Assembly (NCBI RefSeq): GCF_003604195.1
Contig: NZ_QXGR01000006.1
Coordinates: forward strand, 248,001-312,000
Reading direction: 5' to 3'
DNA length: 64,000 nt
From: Simplicispira lacusdiani
GTDB lineage: Bacteria > Pseudomonadota > Gammaproteobacteria > Burkholderiales > Burkholderiaceae_C
Part shown: piece after piece, positions 11,929 through 19,764 of the stretch
Position numbering within the stretch: position 1 is the first letter of the stretch
Layout: the number at the start of each line of letters is the position of its first letter
The notes under the pieces: generated by a model
Databases searched by the model: none
The model's input: the letters and a program-made list of their open reading frames with translations, nothing else
What the model was told of the DNA's origin: nothing
Position numbers and translations under genes: made by a program

Positions 11929-12666
11929 TCAGCCCATGTGCAGGCCGCCATTGACCGAGAAGTCGGCCCCGGTGGCGTAGCCGCCCTCTTCCGAGGCCAG
12001 CCAGGCGATGATGGAGGCGATCTCGCTGGGCTCGCCCAGGCGCTTGACGGGCACCGTGGCCACGATCTTCTCCAGCACGTCGGGGCGGATGGCCTTGACC
12101 ATGTCGGTGCCGATGTAGCCCGGGCTCACGGTGTTCACCGTCACGCCCTTGGTGGCCAGCTCCTGCGCCAGGGCCATGGAAAAGCCGTGCATGCCGGCCT
12201 TCGCGGCCGAGTAGTTGGTCTGGCCGGCCTGGCCCTTCTCGCCGTTGACCGAGCTGATGTTGATGATGCGGCCCCAGCCCTTTTCCACCATGTCGGCCAC
12301 CACCTGCTTGGTGACGTTGAACATGCTGTTGAGGTTGGTCTCGATCACCTGGTCCCAGTCCTCGCGGGTCATCTTGAGGAACATGCGGTCGCGCGTGATG
12401 CCGGCGTTGTTCACCAGCACGTCGATCGTGCCATGCTCGGCCTTGGTCTTGGAAAAGGCCGCGACGGTCGAATCCCAGTCGCCCACGTTGCCCACCGAGG
12501 CGTGGAAGGTGAAGCCCAGCGCCTTCTGCTCGTCCAGCCATTTCTGATAATCGCGCGTGGGGCCGCAGCCGGCGATGACCGTGAAGCCTTCCTTGTGCAA
12601 ACGCTGGCAGATGGCGGTGCCGATCCCCCCCATGCCGCCCGTGACATACGCTACTTTCTTGCTCAT
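11929..12666 (-). CDS. phaB: Acetoacetyl-CoA reductase PhaB
   Basis: 245-residue short-chain dehydrogenase. It reduces acetoacetyl-CoA to (R)-3-hydroxybutyryl-CoA with NADPH for PHB synthesis. The cofactor loop is TGGMGGIG (9-16), NNAG is at ~86-89, and the catalytic residues are S139 (INISSVNG), Y152 and K156 (YSAAK). The ATG at 12666 is preferred over an upstream opening because AAGGAGA lies just before it and the family N-terminus MSKKVAYVTGG begins there. A 180-bp gap with AT-rich sequence separates it from the EAL gene, so it may have its own promoter. The terminator at 11883-11910 ends the transcript. Confidence 0.94.
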   Translation of the reverse strand: MSKKVAYVTGGMGGIGTAICQRLHKEGFTVIAGCGPTRDYQKWLDEQKALGFTFHASVGNVGDWDSTVAAFSKTKAEHGTIDVLVNNAGITRDRMFLKMTREDWDQVIETNLNSMFNVTKQVVADMVEKGWGRIINISSVNGEKGQAGQTNYSAAKAGMHGFSMALAQELATKGVTVNTVSPGYIGTDMVKAIRPDVLEKIVATVPVKRLGEPSEIASIIAWLASEEGGYATGADFSVNGGLHMG

Positions 12667-12846
12667 CTGACTTTCTCCTTGTTGCTTCTCGGTACTCGAT
12701 TCCACTCTAACCAACATTTGCGCCCATGCGGCTGAGGAAAACACCAACCTGGCATTTTTTGGCAAAAATTTGTCATCCGCATGACTCCGCGAACGCCGCG
12801 CACCGACACGGTGCACGCGGCGCCACCGCCAATCCTCCAGTGCAGG

Positions 12847-13623
12847 CTAACCGCCCGACAAAGGGAGCGACTCCCAGCCCGGCCGGGCAAAGTGAAAGCC
12901 CTGCTGGTAGCGGATGCCCAAGGAATGCAGATACTGCGATTCGGCCTCGGTTTCAATGCCTTCGGCAATGATGTCGATGCCCAGCCGCTCGCACACCAGT
13001 TCAATGCCTCCCGCGATGGCCTGCCGAACCGGGTCCTGGTCGATGTTCCGGATCAGTTCCATGTCGATCTTGAGCACATGGGGCTGGAACCGCGTGAGCA
13101 TGTTCAGCCCCGCGTAGCCTGCGCCGAAGTCATCGATGGCCGTGATCAGACCCTGGCGGCGATACTCGTTGAAGATGGCCTTGAGGTGCTCGCCATGGTT
13201 CAGGGGTTCGTTCTCCGTCACCTCGAACATGATGCGGTAATGGGGAAACGAAAACTCCCTTGCCGCCTCCATGGTGGCCCGGATACAGGTTTCCGCCCGG
13301 TACACCGCATTGGGCAGGAAGTTGATGCTCAGACGGCAGTTGGACAAAGCCGTCAGGCCCAGCCGGGACGCCAGTTCAATGGCTTTGACACGGCAGGCCT
13401 GGTCGAACCGATAACGGTTGCTGTCATCGACCCACGACAACACGGTGGCGGCCGATTCGCCATCCGCTCCGCGCACCAGGGCCTCGTAGGCAAACGGACG
13501 GCCCGTTTCCAGATCCATGATGGGCTGGAAAGCCATGGTGAACTCGAAGGGCAGCAGCGACTTGTCCTTGCACGCGGTGCAACCCACCGGTTCGAAGGGC
13601 TGGGCAAAAATCGTCGTGGTCAT
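12847..13623 (-). CDS. Stand-alone EAL-domain cyclic-di-GMP phosphodiesterase
   Basis: 258-residue soluble protein that is almost entirely one EAL domain. The residues expected for c-di-GMP hydrolysis are visible: E47 in EALVRG, N in SINFLP, the FEVTENE Glu, the Asp pair in IDDFGAGYAGL, K in LKIDM and E in AEGIETEAE. It is therefore probably active, converting c-di-GMP to pGpG. The N-terminus carries a C15-x2-C18 pair (GCTACKD) of unknown role. The start at 13623 lacks a clear ribosome site; an alternative in-frame ATG lies about 27 bp upstream. It lies between phaA and phaB on the same strand, behind a terminator-like hairpin, so it may be transcribed with phaB or alone. Confidence 0.88.
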   Translation of the reverse strand: MTTTIFAQPFEPVGCTACKDKSLLPFEFTMAFQPIMDLETGRPFAYEALVRGADGESAATVLSWVDDSNRYRFDQACRVKAIELASRLGLTALSNCRLSINFLPNAVYRAETCIRATMEAAREFSFPHYRIMFEVTENEPLNHGEHLKAIFNEYRRQGLITAIDDFGAGYAGLNMLTRFQPHVLKIDMELIRNIDQDPVRQAIAGGIELVCERLGIDIIAEGIETEAESQYLHSLGIRYQQGFHFARPGWESLPLSGG

Positions 13624-13678
13624 GTGCGGTCTATCGTAACGCACGGACATGCTCAGCGCAGCCATGGGGATCGCCATG

Positions 13679-13705
13679 AAAAAGCCGCGTCGAAACGCGG
13701 CTTTT
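13679..13705 (-). terminator. Rho-independent terminator between phaA and the EAL gene
   Basis: AAAGCCGCGT-CGA-ACGCGGCTTT-type hairpin, followed on the minus strand by a T run. It would end or attenuate phaCA transcription before the EAL gene. Confidence 0.8.
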
Positions 13706-13727
13706 GGGGAGGCGCGGCGGCGAAAAC

Positions 13728-14906
13728 TCAGCGTTCCAGCGCCATCGACACGCCCATGCCGCCGCCGATGCACAGCGCCGCCATGCCCTTCTTCGCGTCC
13801 CGGCGCTGCATTTCGTGCAGCAGCGTCACCAGCACGCGGCAGCCCGAGGCGCCGATGGGGTGGCCGATGGCGATGGCGCCACCGTTCACGTTCACCTTGG
13901 CGGGGTCGATGCCCAGCTCCTTGTTCACGGCGCAGGCCTGGGCGGCGAAGGCTTCGTTCAGCTCGAACAGGTCCACATCCTGGGCGTTCCAGCCGGCGCG
14001 CTGCAGCGCCTTGCGCGAGGCCGGCACCGGGCCCATGCCCATGGTGGCCGGGTCCAGGCCGCTGGTGCCGTAGGCGGCGATGCGCGCCAGGGGCTTGAGG
14101 CCCAGGGCGGCGGCCTTCTTCGCGCTCATCACCACCACGGCGGCGGCGCCGTCGTTGATGCCCGAGGCATTGCCCGCCGTCACGGTGCCCGCCTTGTCGA
14201 ACGCCGGGCGCAGCCCGGCCAGCGCCTCGGCGTTGGTCTTGCGGTTGAGGTACTCGTCCACGTTGAAGAGGATGGGGTCGCCCTTCTTCTGCGCCAGGCT
14301 CACGCCCACGATCTCGTCGGCGAAGCGGCCCGCGTCCTGCGCGGCGGCGGCCTTCTGCTGGCTGCCCAGGGCCAGGGCATCCTGCATCTCGCGCGTGATG
14401 CTGTACTGCTTGGCCACGTTCTCGGCGGTGATGCCCATGTGGTACTGGTTGTAGACGTCCCACAGGCCGTCCACGATCATGGTGTCCACCATCTTCCAGT
14501 CGCCCATGCGCTGGCCGTCGCGCGAGCCGTTGAGCACGTGGGGCGAGAGGCTCATGTTCTCCTGGCCGCCGGCCACCACGATCTCGCTGTCGCCCGTGGC
14601 GATGGCCTGGGCCGCCAGCATCACGGCCTTGAGGCCCGAGCCGCACACGGCGTTGATGGTGAGCGCCGGGGTTTCCTTGGCCACGCCGGCCTTCATCAGC
14701 GCCTGGCGCGCGGGGTTCTGGCCCACGCCGGCAGCAAGCACCTGGCCCATGATGACCTCGCCTACCTGGTCGGGCGCGACGCGGGCGCGCGCCAGCGCCT
14801 CCTTGATGACCAATGCGCCCAGATCGGTGGCCGGCGTCTTGGCCAGCGCGCCGCCGAACTTGCCCACGGCCGTGCGGACGGCCGAAACGATAACGATGTC
14901 TTCCAT
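13728..14906 (-). CDS. phaA: Acetyl-CoA acetyltransferase (beta-ketothiolase) PhaA
   Basis: 392-residue biosynthetic thiolase that condenses two acetyl-CoA to acetoacetyl-CoA. The acyl-accepting cysteine is C88 (NAVCGSG). H349 (GHPIGASG) and C379 (LCIGGGMG) complete the active site, with spacing matching characterised PHB thiolases. The start [13 protein letters not shown] is the family start. It lies 92 bp downstream of phaC on the same strand, so phaC-phaA are likely co-transcribed, and the terminator at 13679-13705 follows its stop. Confidence 0.94.
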   Translation of the reverse strand: MEDIVIVSAVRTAVGKFGGALAKTPATDLGALVIKEALARARVAPDQVGEVIMGQVLAAGVGQNPARQALMKAGVAKETPALTINAVCGSGLKAVMLAAQAIATGDSEIVVAGGQENMSLSPHVLNGSRDGQRMGDWKMVDTMIVDGLWDVYNQYHMGITAENVAKQYSITREMQDALALGSQQKAAAAQDAGRFADEIVGVSLAQKKGDPILFNVDEYLNRKTNAEALAGLRPAFDKAGTVTAGNASGINDGAAAVVVMSAKKAAALGLKPLARIAAYGTSGLDPATMGMGPVPASRKALQRAGWNAQDVDLFELNEAFAAQACAVNKELGIDPAKVNVNGGAIAIGHPIGASGCRVLVTLLHEMQRRDAKKGMAALCIGGGMGVSMALER

Positions 14907-14998
14907 GGAATGTCCTTCAGTCAGTCAGGGTGGATCGGTCGGGGCAGGCGCACGCCCCTTCACTGCGGATTACCCGCCCATTCTCGCCGCCGTGCAAG

Positions 14999-16705
14999 TC
15001 AGGACTTTTGCTTAACGTAGCGGCCCGGCGCGGGCTCGATGGCCTTGAACTTGGCACCCTTGCCGTAGGCCTTGGGCGCGGCGACCTGCTTGCCCGCGTG
15101 GCCCTGGAGCCACTGCGACCAATCGGTCCACCAGCTGCCCGGGTGTTCGGTGGCGCCTTCGAGCCAGGCGCCCAGCGTCGGCGGCAGCTTGCCGTCGGCG
15201 CGAATCCAGTGGCTGCGCTTGCCCTTGGCCGGCGGGTTGATCACGCCCGCGATGTGGCCCGAGGCCCCCATGACGAAGCGCTTCTTGCCCGCCAGCACCT
15301 GCGTGGAGGCGTAGGCCGCGTTGATGGGCACGATATGGTCCTCGCGCGAGCCGTAGATGTAGGCCGGAAGCGTGATGCGCCCCAGGTCGATCTTCTCGCC
15401 GCACACCGTCAGCTTGCCGGGCTTGACGAGGTTGTTCTCCAGGTAGAAGTTGCGCAGGTACCAGGCGTAGAACGGCCCGGGCAGGTTGGTGCTGTCGCTG
15501 TTCCAGTAGAGCAGGTCGAACGGCGGCGGCGTCTCGCCCTTGAGGTAGTTGCCCACCACGTAATTCCACACCAGGTCGTTGGGGCGCAGGAAGCTGAAGG
15601 TCGAGGCCATGTCCTGGCCCTTCATGAGGCCGCCCTGGCCCATCTGCAGCTCGCGGAACTGCACCATGGCCTCGTCGATGAACACGTCGAGAATGCCGGT
15701 GTCGGTGAAGTCGAGCAGCGTGGTCAGGAAGGTGGCGCTCGCCACCGGCTCCTCGCCGCGCGCGGCCAGCACGGCCAGCGCGTTGCCCAGGATGGTGCCG
15801 CCCACGCAGAAGCCCAGCGCGTTGATCTGCGGCGTGCCCGCGATCTGACGCGCCACCTCGATGGCCTGGATGGCGCCGTCCTGCACGTAGTCGTCCCAGG
15901 TCTTCTGGGCCAGCGATTCATCGGGGTTGCGCCAGCTCACCACGAAGGTGCGGTGGCCCTGCTCGACGGCGTAGCGGATCAGCGAGTTCTCCGGCTGCAG
16001 GTCGAGGATGTAGAACTTGTTGATGCACGGCGGAATGAGCAGGAACGGCCGCTCGTACACCTTGGCCGTGAGCGGCTTGTACTCGATGAGCTGGAACAGC
16101 TCGTTCTCGAACACCACCGCGCCCTCGGAGGTGGCCACGTTGCGGCCCACCTCGAACACCGTTTCGTCGGTCATCGACACATGGCCCTGGCGCAGGTCGT
16201 GCAGCAGGTTGGCCAGCCCCAGGGCAATGCTCTCGCCCTGGGTCTCGATGGCCTTTTTCTGCGCCTCGGCGTTGAAGGCCAGGTAGTTGCTGGGCGCCAT
16301 GGCGGCGATCCACTGCTCCACGCCGAAGCGGATGCGCGCGCGCGTCTTGGGGTCGGCCTCCACGGCCTCGGCCAGGCCCATGAGGGTGCGCGCGTTGAGC
16401 AGGTAGGCCGCCGCCGAGAAGGTGGCCACCGGGTTCTCGGCCCAGCCCTGGCCGGCGAAGCGCTTGTCCGACGGCTGGGCCGGCGTGCCTTGCAGGCCCT
16501 GCAGCCAGAGCTTGCCGGCCTCCTCCACATACTGCTGCTGCAGCGCCTGGAGCTTTTCCGGCGCGATCTTCACGGGCGCCGCCGTGGCCGCCGCCGCGCC
16601 GACGTGCTCGACCGGCGGAAGCGACTGCAGCGCCTTGGTCCAGCCCTCGCTCAAGATCTGCTGCCATTGCTGGGCGCTCTGCGCCCAGAGGGAATCTGTA
16701 TCCAT
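14999..16705 (-). CDS. phaC: Class I poly(R)-hydroxyalkanoic acid synthase PhaC
   Basis: 568-residue PHA polymerase. The lipase-like box GFCVGG carries the nucleophile C300, and the alpha/beta hydrolase core with GHIAGVINPP (catalytic His) and downstream WW(T)DW motifs is intact. Length and the N-terminal domain indicate class I, which polymerises short-chain (R)-3-hydroxyacyl-CoA on the granule surface without a PhaE partner. A perfect AGGAGG six bases before ATG 16705 fixes the start over a longer open frame. It is the first gene of phaC-phaA-EAL-phaB and divergent from a small membrane protein gene, so its promoter lies in 16706-16828. Confidence 0.95.
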   Translation of the reverse strand: MDTDSLWAQSAQQWQQILSEGWTKALQSLPPVEHVGAAAATAAPVKIAPEKLQALQQQYVEEAGKLWLQGLQGTPAQPSDKRFAGQGWAENPVATFSAAAYLLNARTLMGLAEAVEADPKTRARIRFGVEQWIAAMAPSNYLAFNAEAQKKAIETQGESIALGLANLLHDLRQGHVSMTDETVFEVGRNVATSEGAVVFENELFQLIEYKPLTAKVYERPFLLIPPCINKFYILDLQPENSLIRYAVEQGHRTFVVSWRNPDESLAQKTWDDYVQDGAIQAIEVARQIAGTPQINALGFCVGGTILGNALAVLAARGEEPVASATFLTTLLDFTDTGILDVFIDEAMVQFRELQMGQGGLMKGQDMASTFSFLRPNDLVWNYVVGNYLKGETPPPFDLLYWNSDSTNLPGPFYAWYLRNFYLENNLVKPGKLTVCGEKIDLGRITLPAYIYGSREDHIVPINAAYASTQVLAGKKRFVMGASGHIAGVINPPAKGKRSHWIRADGKLPPTLGAWLEGATEHPGSWWTDWSQWLQGHAGKQVAAPKAYGKGAKFKAIEPAPGRYVKQKS

Positions 16706-16828
16706 GCTGCCTCCTGCTGTGGCCAAAAGCCCGCCCTTGGCAGGGCCTTCGCCCGGAATGTGGCCCGCCCCGCGGAGCCGTGCTGTTATGGTAACGCGGC
16801 TTTCCACCCGTTCACCCCACCCGCGCCG

Positions 16829-17134
16829 ATGTATCTCGTCCTCATTGCCTGGCTTTACGTCACCCTCATGATGGCCGTGGCCGAAGCCGCCAGCCCCACC
16901 GGAACGCTGCTGGGCGCGCTCGTCACCTTCACGCTCTACGGCCTGCTGCCCATGGGCATCATCGGCTACATCCTGGGCACGCCCGGACGCAAGCGCAAGA
17001 TCCATGCCCGTGAGATGGCCGAGCGCGCGGCGGCGGCCGAGGCGCAGGCCGCGTCAGCCGAGCCAGATACAGGCGGCCATGCGCCCGCTGCCGCCGAGGG
17101 CGGCGCTATCGCGCCGGTGCGAAAAGAACCGTGA
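16829..17134 (+). CDS. Small two-helix inner-membrane protein, unknown function
   Basis: 101-residue protein with two hydrophobic segments (about residues 2-20 and 26-50, MYLVLIAWLYVTLMMAVAEA and LLGALVTFTLYGLLPMGIIG). A basic stretch (GRKRKIHAREMAERA) and an Ala/Glu-rich cytoplasmic tail follow. I recall similar small proteins in Comamonadaceae, but no function. It is divergent from phaC. Its 3' end overlaps the 3' end of pgeF on the other strand by 81 bp. Confidence 0.65.
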   Translation: MYLVLIAWLYVTLMMAVAEAASPTGTLLGALVTFTLYGLLPMGIIGYILGTPGRKRKIHAREMAERAAAAEAQAASAEPDTGGHAPAAAEGGAIAPVRKEP

Positions 17135-17881
17135 GGGCCGCGAGACGGTGCACCAGTCCGGGCCGCCGTCGTTGCCATGCACGCTCGTGATGCCCAGCGC
17201 CGCCAGCCGCTGGCGCGCCAGGCCGGCCAGGTCGGCCAGGTACTTGCCGCCGCCCTGGTCCGTGAAGTGCCGTGCCGCAGCGGCATCGTGCGCGCAGAAG
17301 GCCGCGCGCACCTCGGCCCCCACCTCGAAGGCCCGGGGGCCGATGCAGGGCCCCAGCCAGGCCAGCGTATCGGCCGCATGCGCTATTGAATCCATAGCTT
17401 CCGGCGCTTGCCCAGCAAGCGCCAGTGCCGAAAAACCCTTGAAAACAGACTCCACCACGCCCACGCCGCCCTGGCCCGCCAGTCCGCGCCAGCCCGCGTG
17501 CGCCGCCGCCACCGCGCGGCCTTGCCGGTCGGTCAGCAGGATGGGCAGGCAGTCGGCCACCATGATGGTGCAGGCCAGGCCCGGCGTGGCCGCCACGCAG
17601 GCGTCGGCCACCATGCCATCCGGCAGCGCGGCGTGCAGGGCCGCCACCGCCGTGCCATGCACCTGCCGCAGGAACACCGGCCGCGCGCCGCCCAGCGCCG
17701 CCCCCAGCGCCGCGCGGTTGGCCCGCACGGCGCGCGGGTCGTCGCCTACATGGTCACCCAGGTTCAGGGTATCGAAAGGGGGGGCGCTGGCGCCGCCCGC
17801 GCGCGTGGTGCACAGCGCGCGCACATGGGCGGGCGCGGGCCAGAGGGGGCGCAGCCAGTCGGGGTGCGGGCCGCTCGTCAT
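17054..17881 (-). CDS. pgeF: Multicopper polyphenol oxidase / purine nucleoside phosphorylase (YfiH family)
   Basis: 275-residue member of the DUF152/YfiH/LACC1 family. Members have been assigned peptidoglycan-editing, laccase-like and purine nucleoside phosphorylase activities. Conserved metal-site features are visible: QVHGT, VADCLPIL, AAHAGWRGL, GPCIGPRAFEV and the end motif FFSHRRD..SGRMAACIWL. The ATG at 17881 overlaps the marR stop (ATGA) and matches the family N-terminus. Residues ~146-167 (GFSALALAGQAPEAMDSIA) are supplied by a 60-bp repeat copy. The 3' end overlaps the convergent small membrane protein gene. Confidence 0.88.
   Translation of the reverse strand: MTSGPHPDWLRPLWPAPAHVRALCTTRAGGASAPPFDTLNLGDHVGDDPRAVRANRAALGAALGGARPVFLRQVHGTAVAALHAALPDGMVADACVAATPGLACTIMVADCLPILLTDRQGRAVAAAHAGWRGLAGQGGVGVVESVFKGFSALALAGQAPEAMDSIAHAADTLAWLGPCIGPRAFEVGAEVRAAFCAHDAAAARHFTDQGGGKYLADLAGLARQRLAALGITSVHGNDGGPDWCTVSRPSRFFSHRRDSAALGGSGRMAACIWLG
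17381..17446 (-). repeat. 60-bp dispersed repeat copy inside pgeF
   Basis: On the minus strand it reads GCACTGGCGCTTGCTGGGCAAGCGCCGGAAGCTATGGATTCAATAGC, with an intact central palindrome. It has the gene's orientation and the GCT-ATx frame (A-M-D-S-I-A). Confidence 0.85.
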
Positions 17882-18306
17882 TCGCTGTAGACCAGCCGCT
17901 CCAGCAATTGCAGCAACCGTGCCTGGTCCTCGGGCGAGAGCGGCGCCATCAGGCGCTCCTGCACGCGCTCTGCCGGCTGCACCATCTGCTCCACCAGGGC
18001 CTCGCCCTCGGGCGTGATCCACAGCAGCTTGCGGCGGCGGTCGCGCGGGTCGCTCTCGCGCCGCACCAGCGCGCGCGCATGCAGCCGCGCCACGACGGCG
18101 CCCAGCGTGGCCGCATCCAGCGCCACGCGGCCCGCCAGCGTGATCTGGTCCTCGCCGGGCTGTTCAACCAGGGCGTTGAGGATGGCGAACTGCACCGGCG
18201 TCACATCGAAAGCGGCGGCCTCTTCCATGAAAAGCGCCACGGCGCGCTGGTGCGCGCGCCGCACCAAGTGGCCTGGCGCATGGTGAAAATCAAAGCTCTG
18301 TGGCAT
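17878..18306 (-). CDS. MarR family transcriptional regulator
   Basis: 142-residue winged-helix regulator. The recognition-helix region reads DQITLAGRVALDAATLGAVVARL, and the wing SDPRDRRRKLLWITPEG is the clear MarR signature. It is divergent from the fumarylacetoacetate-hydrolase-family gene at 18398 and 4-bp overlapped with pgeF. MarR proteins in such positions usually repress the divergent catabolic gene and themselves. A GCAGTG-N4-CACTGC dyad lies 4 bp upstream of its start. The start at 18306 is chosen because family similarity (MPQSFDFHHAPGHLVRRAHQ) begins there. Confidence 0.85.
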   Translation of the reverse strand: MPQSFDFHHAPGHLVRRAHQRAVALFMEEAAAFDVTPVQFAILNALVEQPGEDQITLAGRVALDAATLGAVVARLHARALVRRESDPRDRRRKLLWITPEGEALVEQMVQPAERVQERLMAPLSPEDQARLLQLLERLVYSE

Positions 18307-18310
18307 GCGC

Positions 18311-18326
18311 GCAGTGTATCCACTGC
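18311..18326. promoter_or_regulatory. Dyad operator candidate between marR and the FAH-family gene
   Basis: GCAGTG-TATC-CACTGC is a perfect inverted repeat with 6-bp arms, in the divergent intergenic region just upstream of marR. Size and position suit a MarR dimer. Binding is inference. Confidence 0.5.
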
Positions 18327-18397
18327 ACGGCCGTCGCGCGCCCATGGCACACTCAGAATTACCCCTACCACTGCTTGAGAAGAAAGGCCCGGAACAC

Positions 18398-19093
18398 ATG
18401 AGCCACGCCTTCCCCCCCGCCCCCATCCCCAGCGTGCCCATCGTCGGCCGCGCCGAGCGTTTTCCCGTGCACCGCATCTACTGCGTGGGCCGCAACTACG
18501 AGGAACACGCCAAGGAAATGGGCTTCACCGGCCGCGAACCGCCCTTCTTCTTCATGAAACCCGCCGACGCGGTGGTGGCCGTGGAACCGGGCCAGACCGG
18601 CGAACTGCCCTACCCCAGCCTCACCGCCAACCTGCACCACGAGATCGAGCTGGTGGTGGCCATCGGCCAGGGCGGCAAGAACATCAAGGCGGCCGACGCG
18701 CTGCGGCACATCTACGGCTACGCCGTGGGCCTGGACATGACGCGCCGCGACCTGCAGAACGACATGAAGAAGCAGGGCCGCCCCTGGTGCATCGGCAAGG
18801 GCTTCGACGCCAGCGCGCCCATCGGCCCCATCACCCCAGCCGCGCAGGCCGGCGACGTGGCCCGGGCCGCCATCTGGCTGCAGGTCAATGGCACGGACCG
18901 CCAGCGCAGCACCGTGGCGCAGCTCATCTGGAACATCGCCGAGACCATCGAGCACCTCTCGGCCGCCTGGGAGCTGCAGCCCGGTGACCTCATTTACACC
19001 GGCACCCCCGAGGGCGTGGGCGCCGTGGTGCGCGGCGACCTGCTCGAAGGCGGCGTGGACGGCCTGGGCACGCTGCGCCTGCGGGTGGTGTGA
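18398..19093 (+). CDS. Fumarylacetoacetate hydrolase family protein (fumarylpyruvate-hydrolase-like)
   Basis: 231-residue FAH-fold enzyme. Metal-binding acidic residues are in HHEIELVVAIG, and the YAVGLDMTRRDLQ and GDLIYTGTPEGVG signatures are complete. Short one-domain members of this type include fumarylpyruvate hydrolases of gentisate degradation and acylpyruvases. The divergent MarR gene fits an aromatic or acylpyruvate catabolic role, but no ring-cleavage genes are in the window, so the substrate is open. The start MSHAFPPAPIPSVP at 18398 fits the family; an in-frame upstream opening would overlap the operator region. Confidence 0.85.
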   Translation: MSHAFPPAPIPSVPIVGRAERFPVHRIYCVGRNYEEHAKEMGFTGREPPFFFMKPADAVVAVEPGQTGELPYPSLTANLHHEIELVVAIGQGGKNIKAADALRHIYGYAVGLDMTRRDLQNDMKKQGRPWCIGKGFDASAPIGPITPAAQAGDVARAAIWLQVNGTDRQRSTVAQLIWNIAETIEHLSAAWELQPGDLIYTGTPEGVGAVVRGDLLEGGVDGLGTLRLRVV

Positions 19094-19097
19094 GGCA

Positions 19098-19153
19098 CTA
19101 TATTTTCCATAGCTGCCTGCGCTTGCTCCAAAAGCGCGAAAGCCTGATTTCGT
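19098..19153 (-). repeat. 60-bp dispersed repeat copy
   Basis: Lies between the FAH-family gene and the Nudix gene: CCATAGCTGCCTGCGCTTGCTCCAAAAGCGCGAAAGCCTGATTTCG. The palindrome arms and both ends are recognisable. It starts 5 bp after the FAH-family stop codon. Confidence 0.8.
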
Positions 19154-19166
19154 TCACAATCCTGGC

Positions 19167-19718
19167 ATGACCTTCCGCAGCCCGATCCAACACTGCCGCG
19201 CCTGCGGCACGGCCGTGGTGTACCGCCTGCCCGACGACGGCGACACGCGCCAGCGGGCCATCTGCCCGCAGTGCCACACCGTGCACTACGAGAACCCGCT
19301 CAACGTGGTGGGCACCATTCCCGTGCTGGCGGACGGCCGCGTGCTGCTGTGCAAGCGCAATATCGAGCCGCGCTGGGGCAAGTGGACGCTGCCCGCCGGC
19401 TTCATGGAGCTGGACGAGACCACCGCCGAGGGCGCGGCCCGCGAAACCGACGAGGAAGCCGGCGCCCGCATCGAGATGGGCCCGCTGTTCAGCCTGCTGA
19501 ACGTGCGCCGCGTCGGCCAGGTGCATCTGTTCTACCGCGCCACGCTGCTGAGCGACGCGTTCAACCCCGGCTACGAGACCATCGAGGCGCGCCTGTTCAC
19601 CGAGGACGAAGTGCCCTGGGACGAACTGGCCTTCCGCACCGTGCGCGAAACGCTGCTGCGCTACTTCGCCGACCGCAAGGCGGGCGCGTTCGGCATGCAC
19701 TGCGTCGATATCGAATAG
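19167..19718 (+). CDS. Nudix hydrolase with N-terminal zinc ribbon
   Basis: 183-residue protein. Two CxxC pairs (HCRACG at ~9-14 and ICPQCH at ~32-37) form a zinc ribbon. The Nudix domain follows, with the complete box G-x5-E-x7-REUxEExGU (GFMELDETTAEGAARETDEE then AGA). This layout resembles NudC-like or ADP-ribose/NADH pyrophosphatases, but the NudC-specific SQPWPFP motif is not seen, so the substrate is not assigned. It is convergent with mrcA, 46 bp apart. Confidence 0.85.
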   Translation: MTFRSPIQHCRACGTAVVYRLPDDGDTRQRAICPQCHTVHYENPLNVVGTIPVLADGRVLLCKRNIEPRWGKWTLPAGFMELDETTAEGAARETDEEAGARIEMGPLFSLLNVRRVGQVHLFYRATLLSDAFNPGYETIEARLFTEDEVPWDELAFRTVRETLLRYFADRKAGAFGMHCVDIE

Positions 19719-19764
19719 CGGCGCCCCGGGTTTGCGCCGCTGCGGCAAGGCGCCGCGCGCCCGC

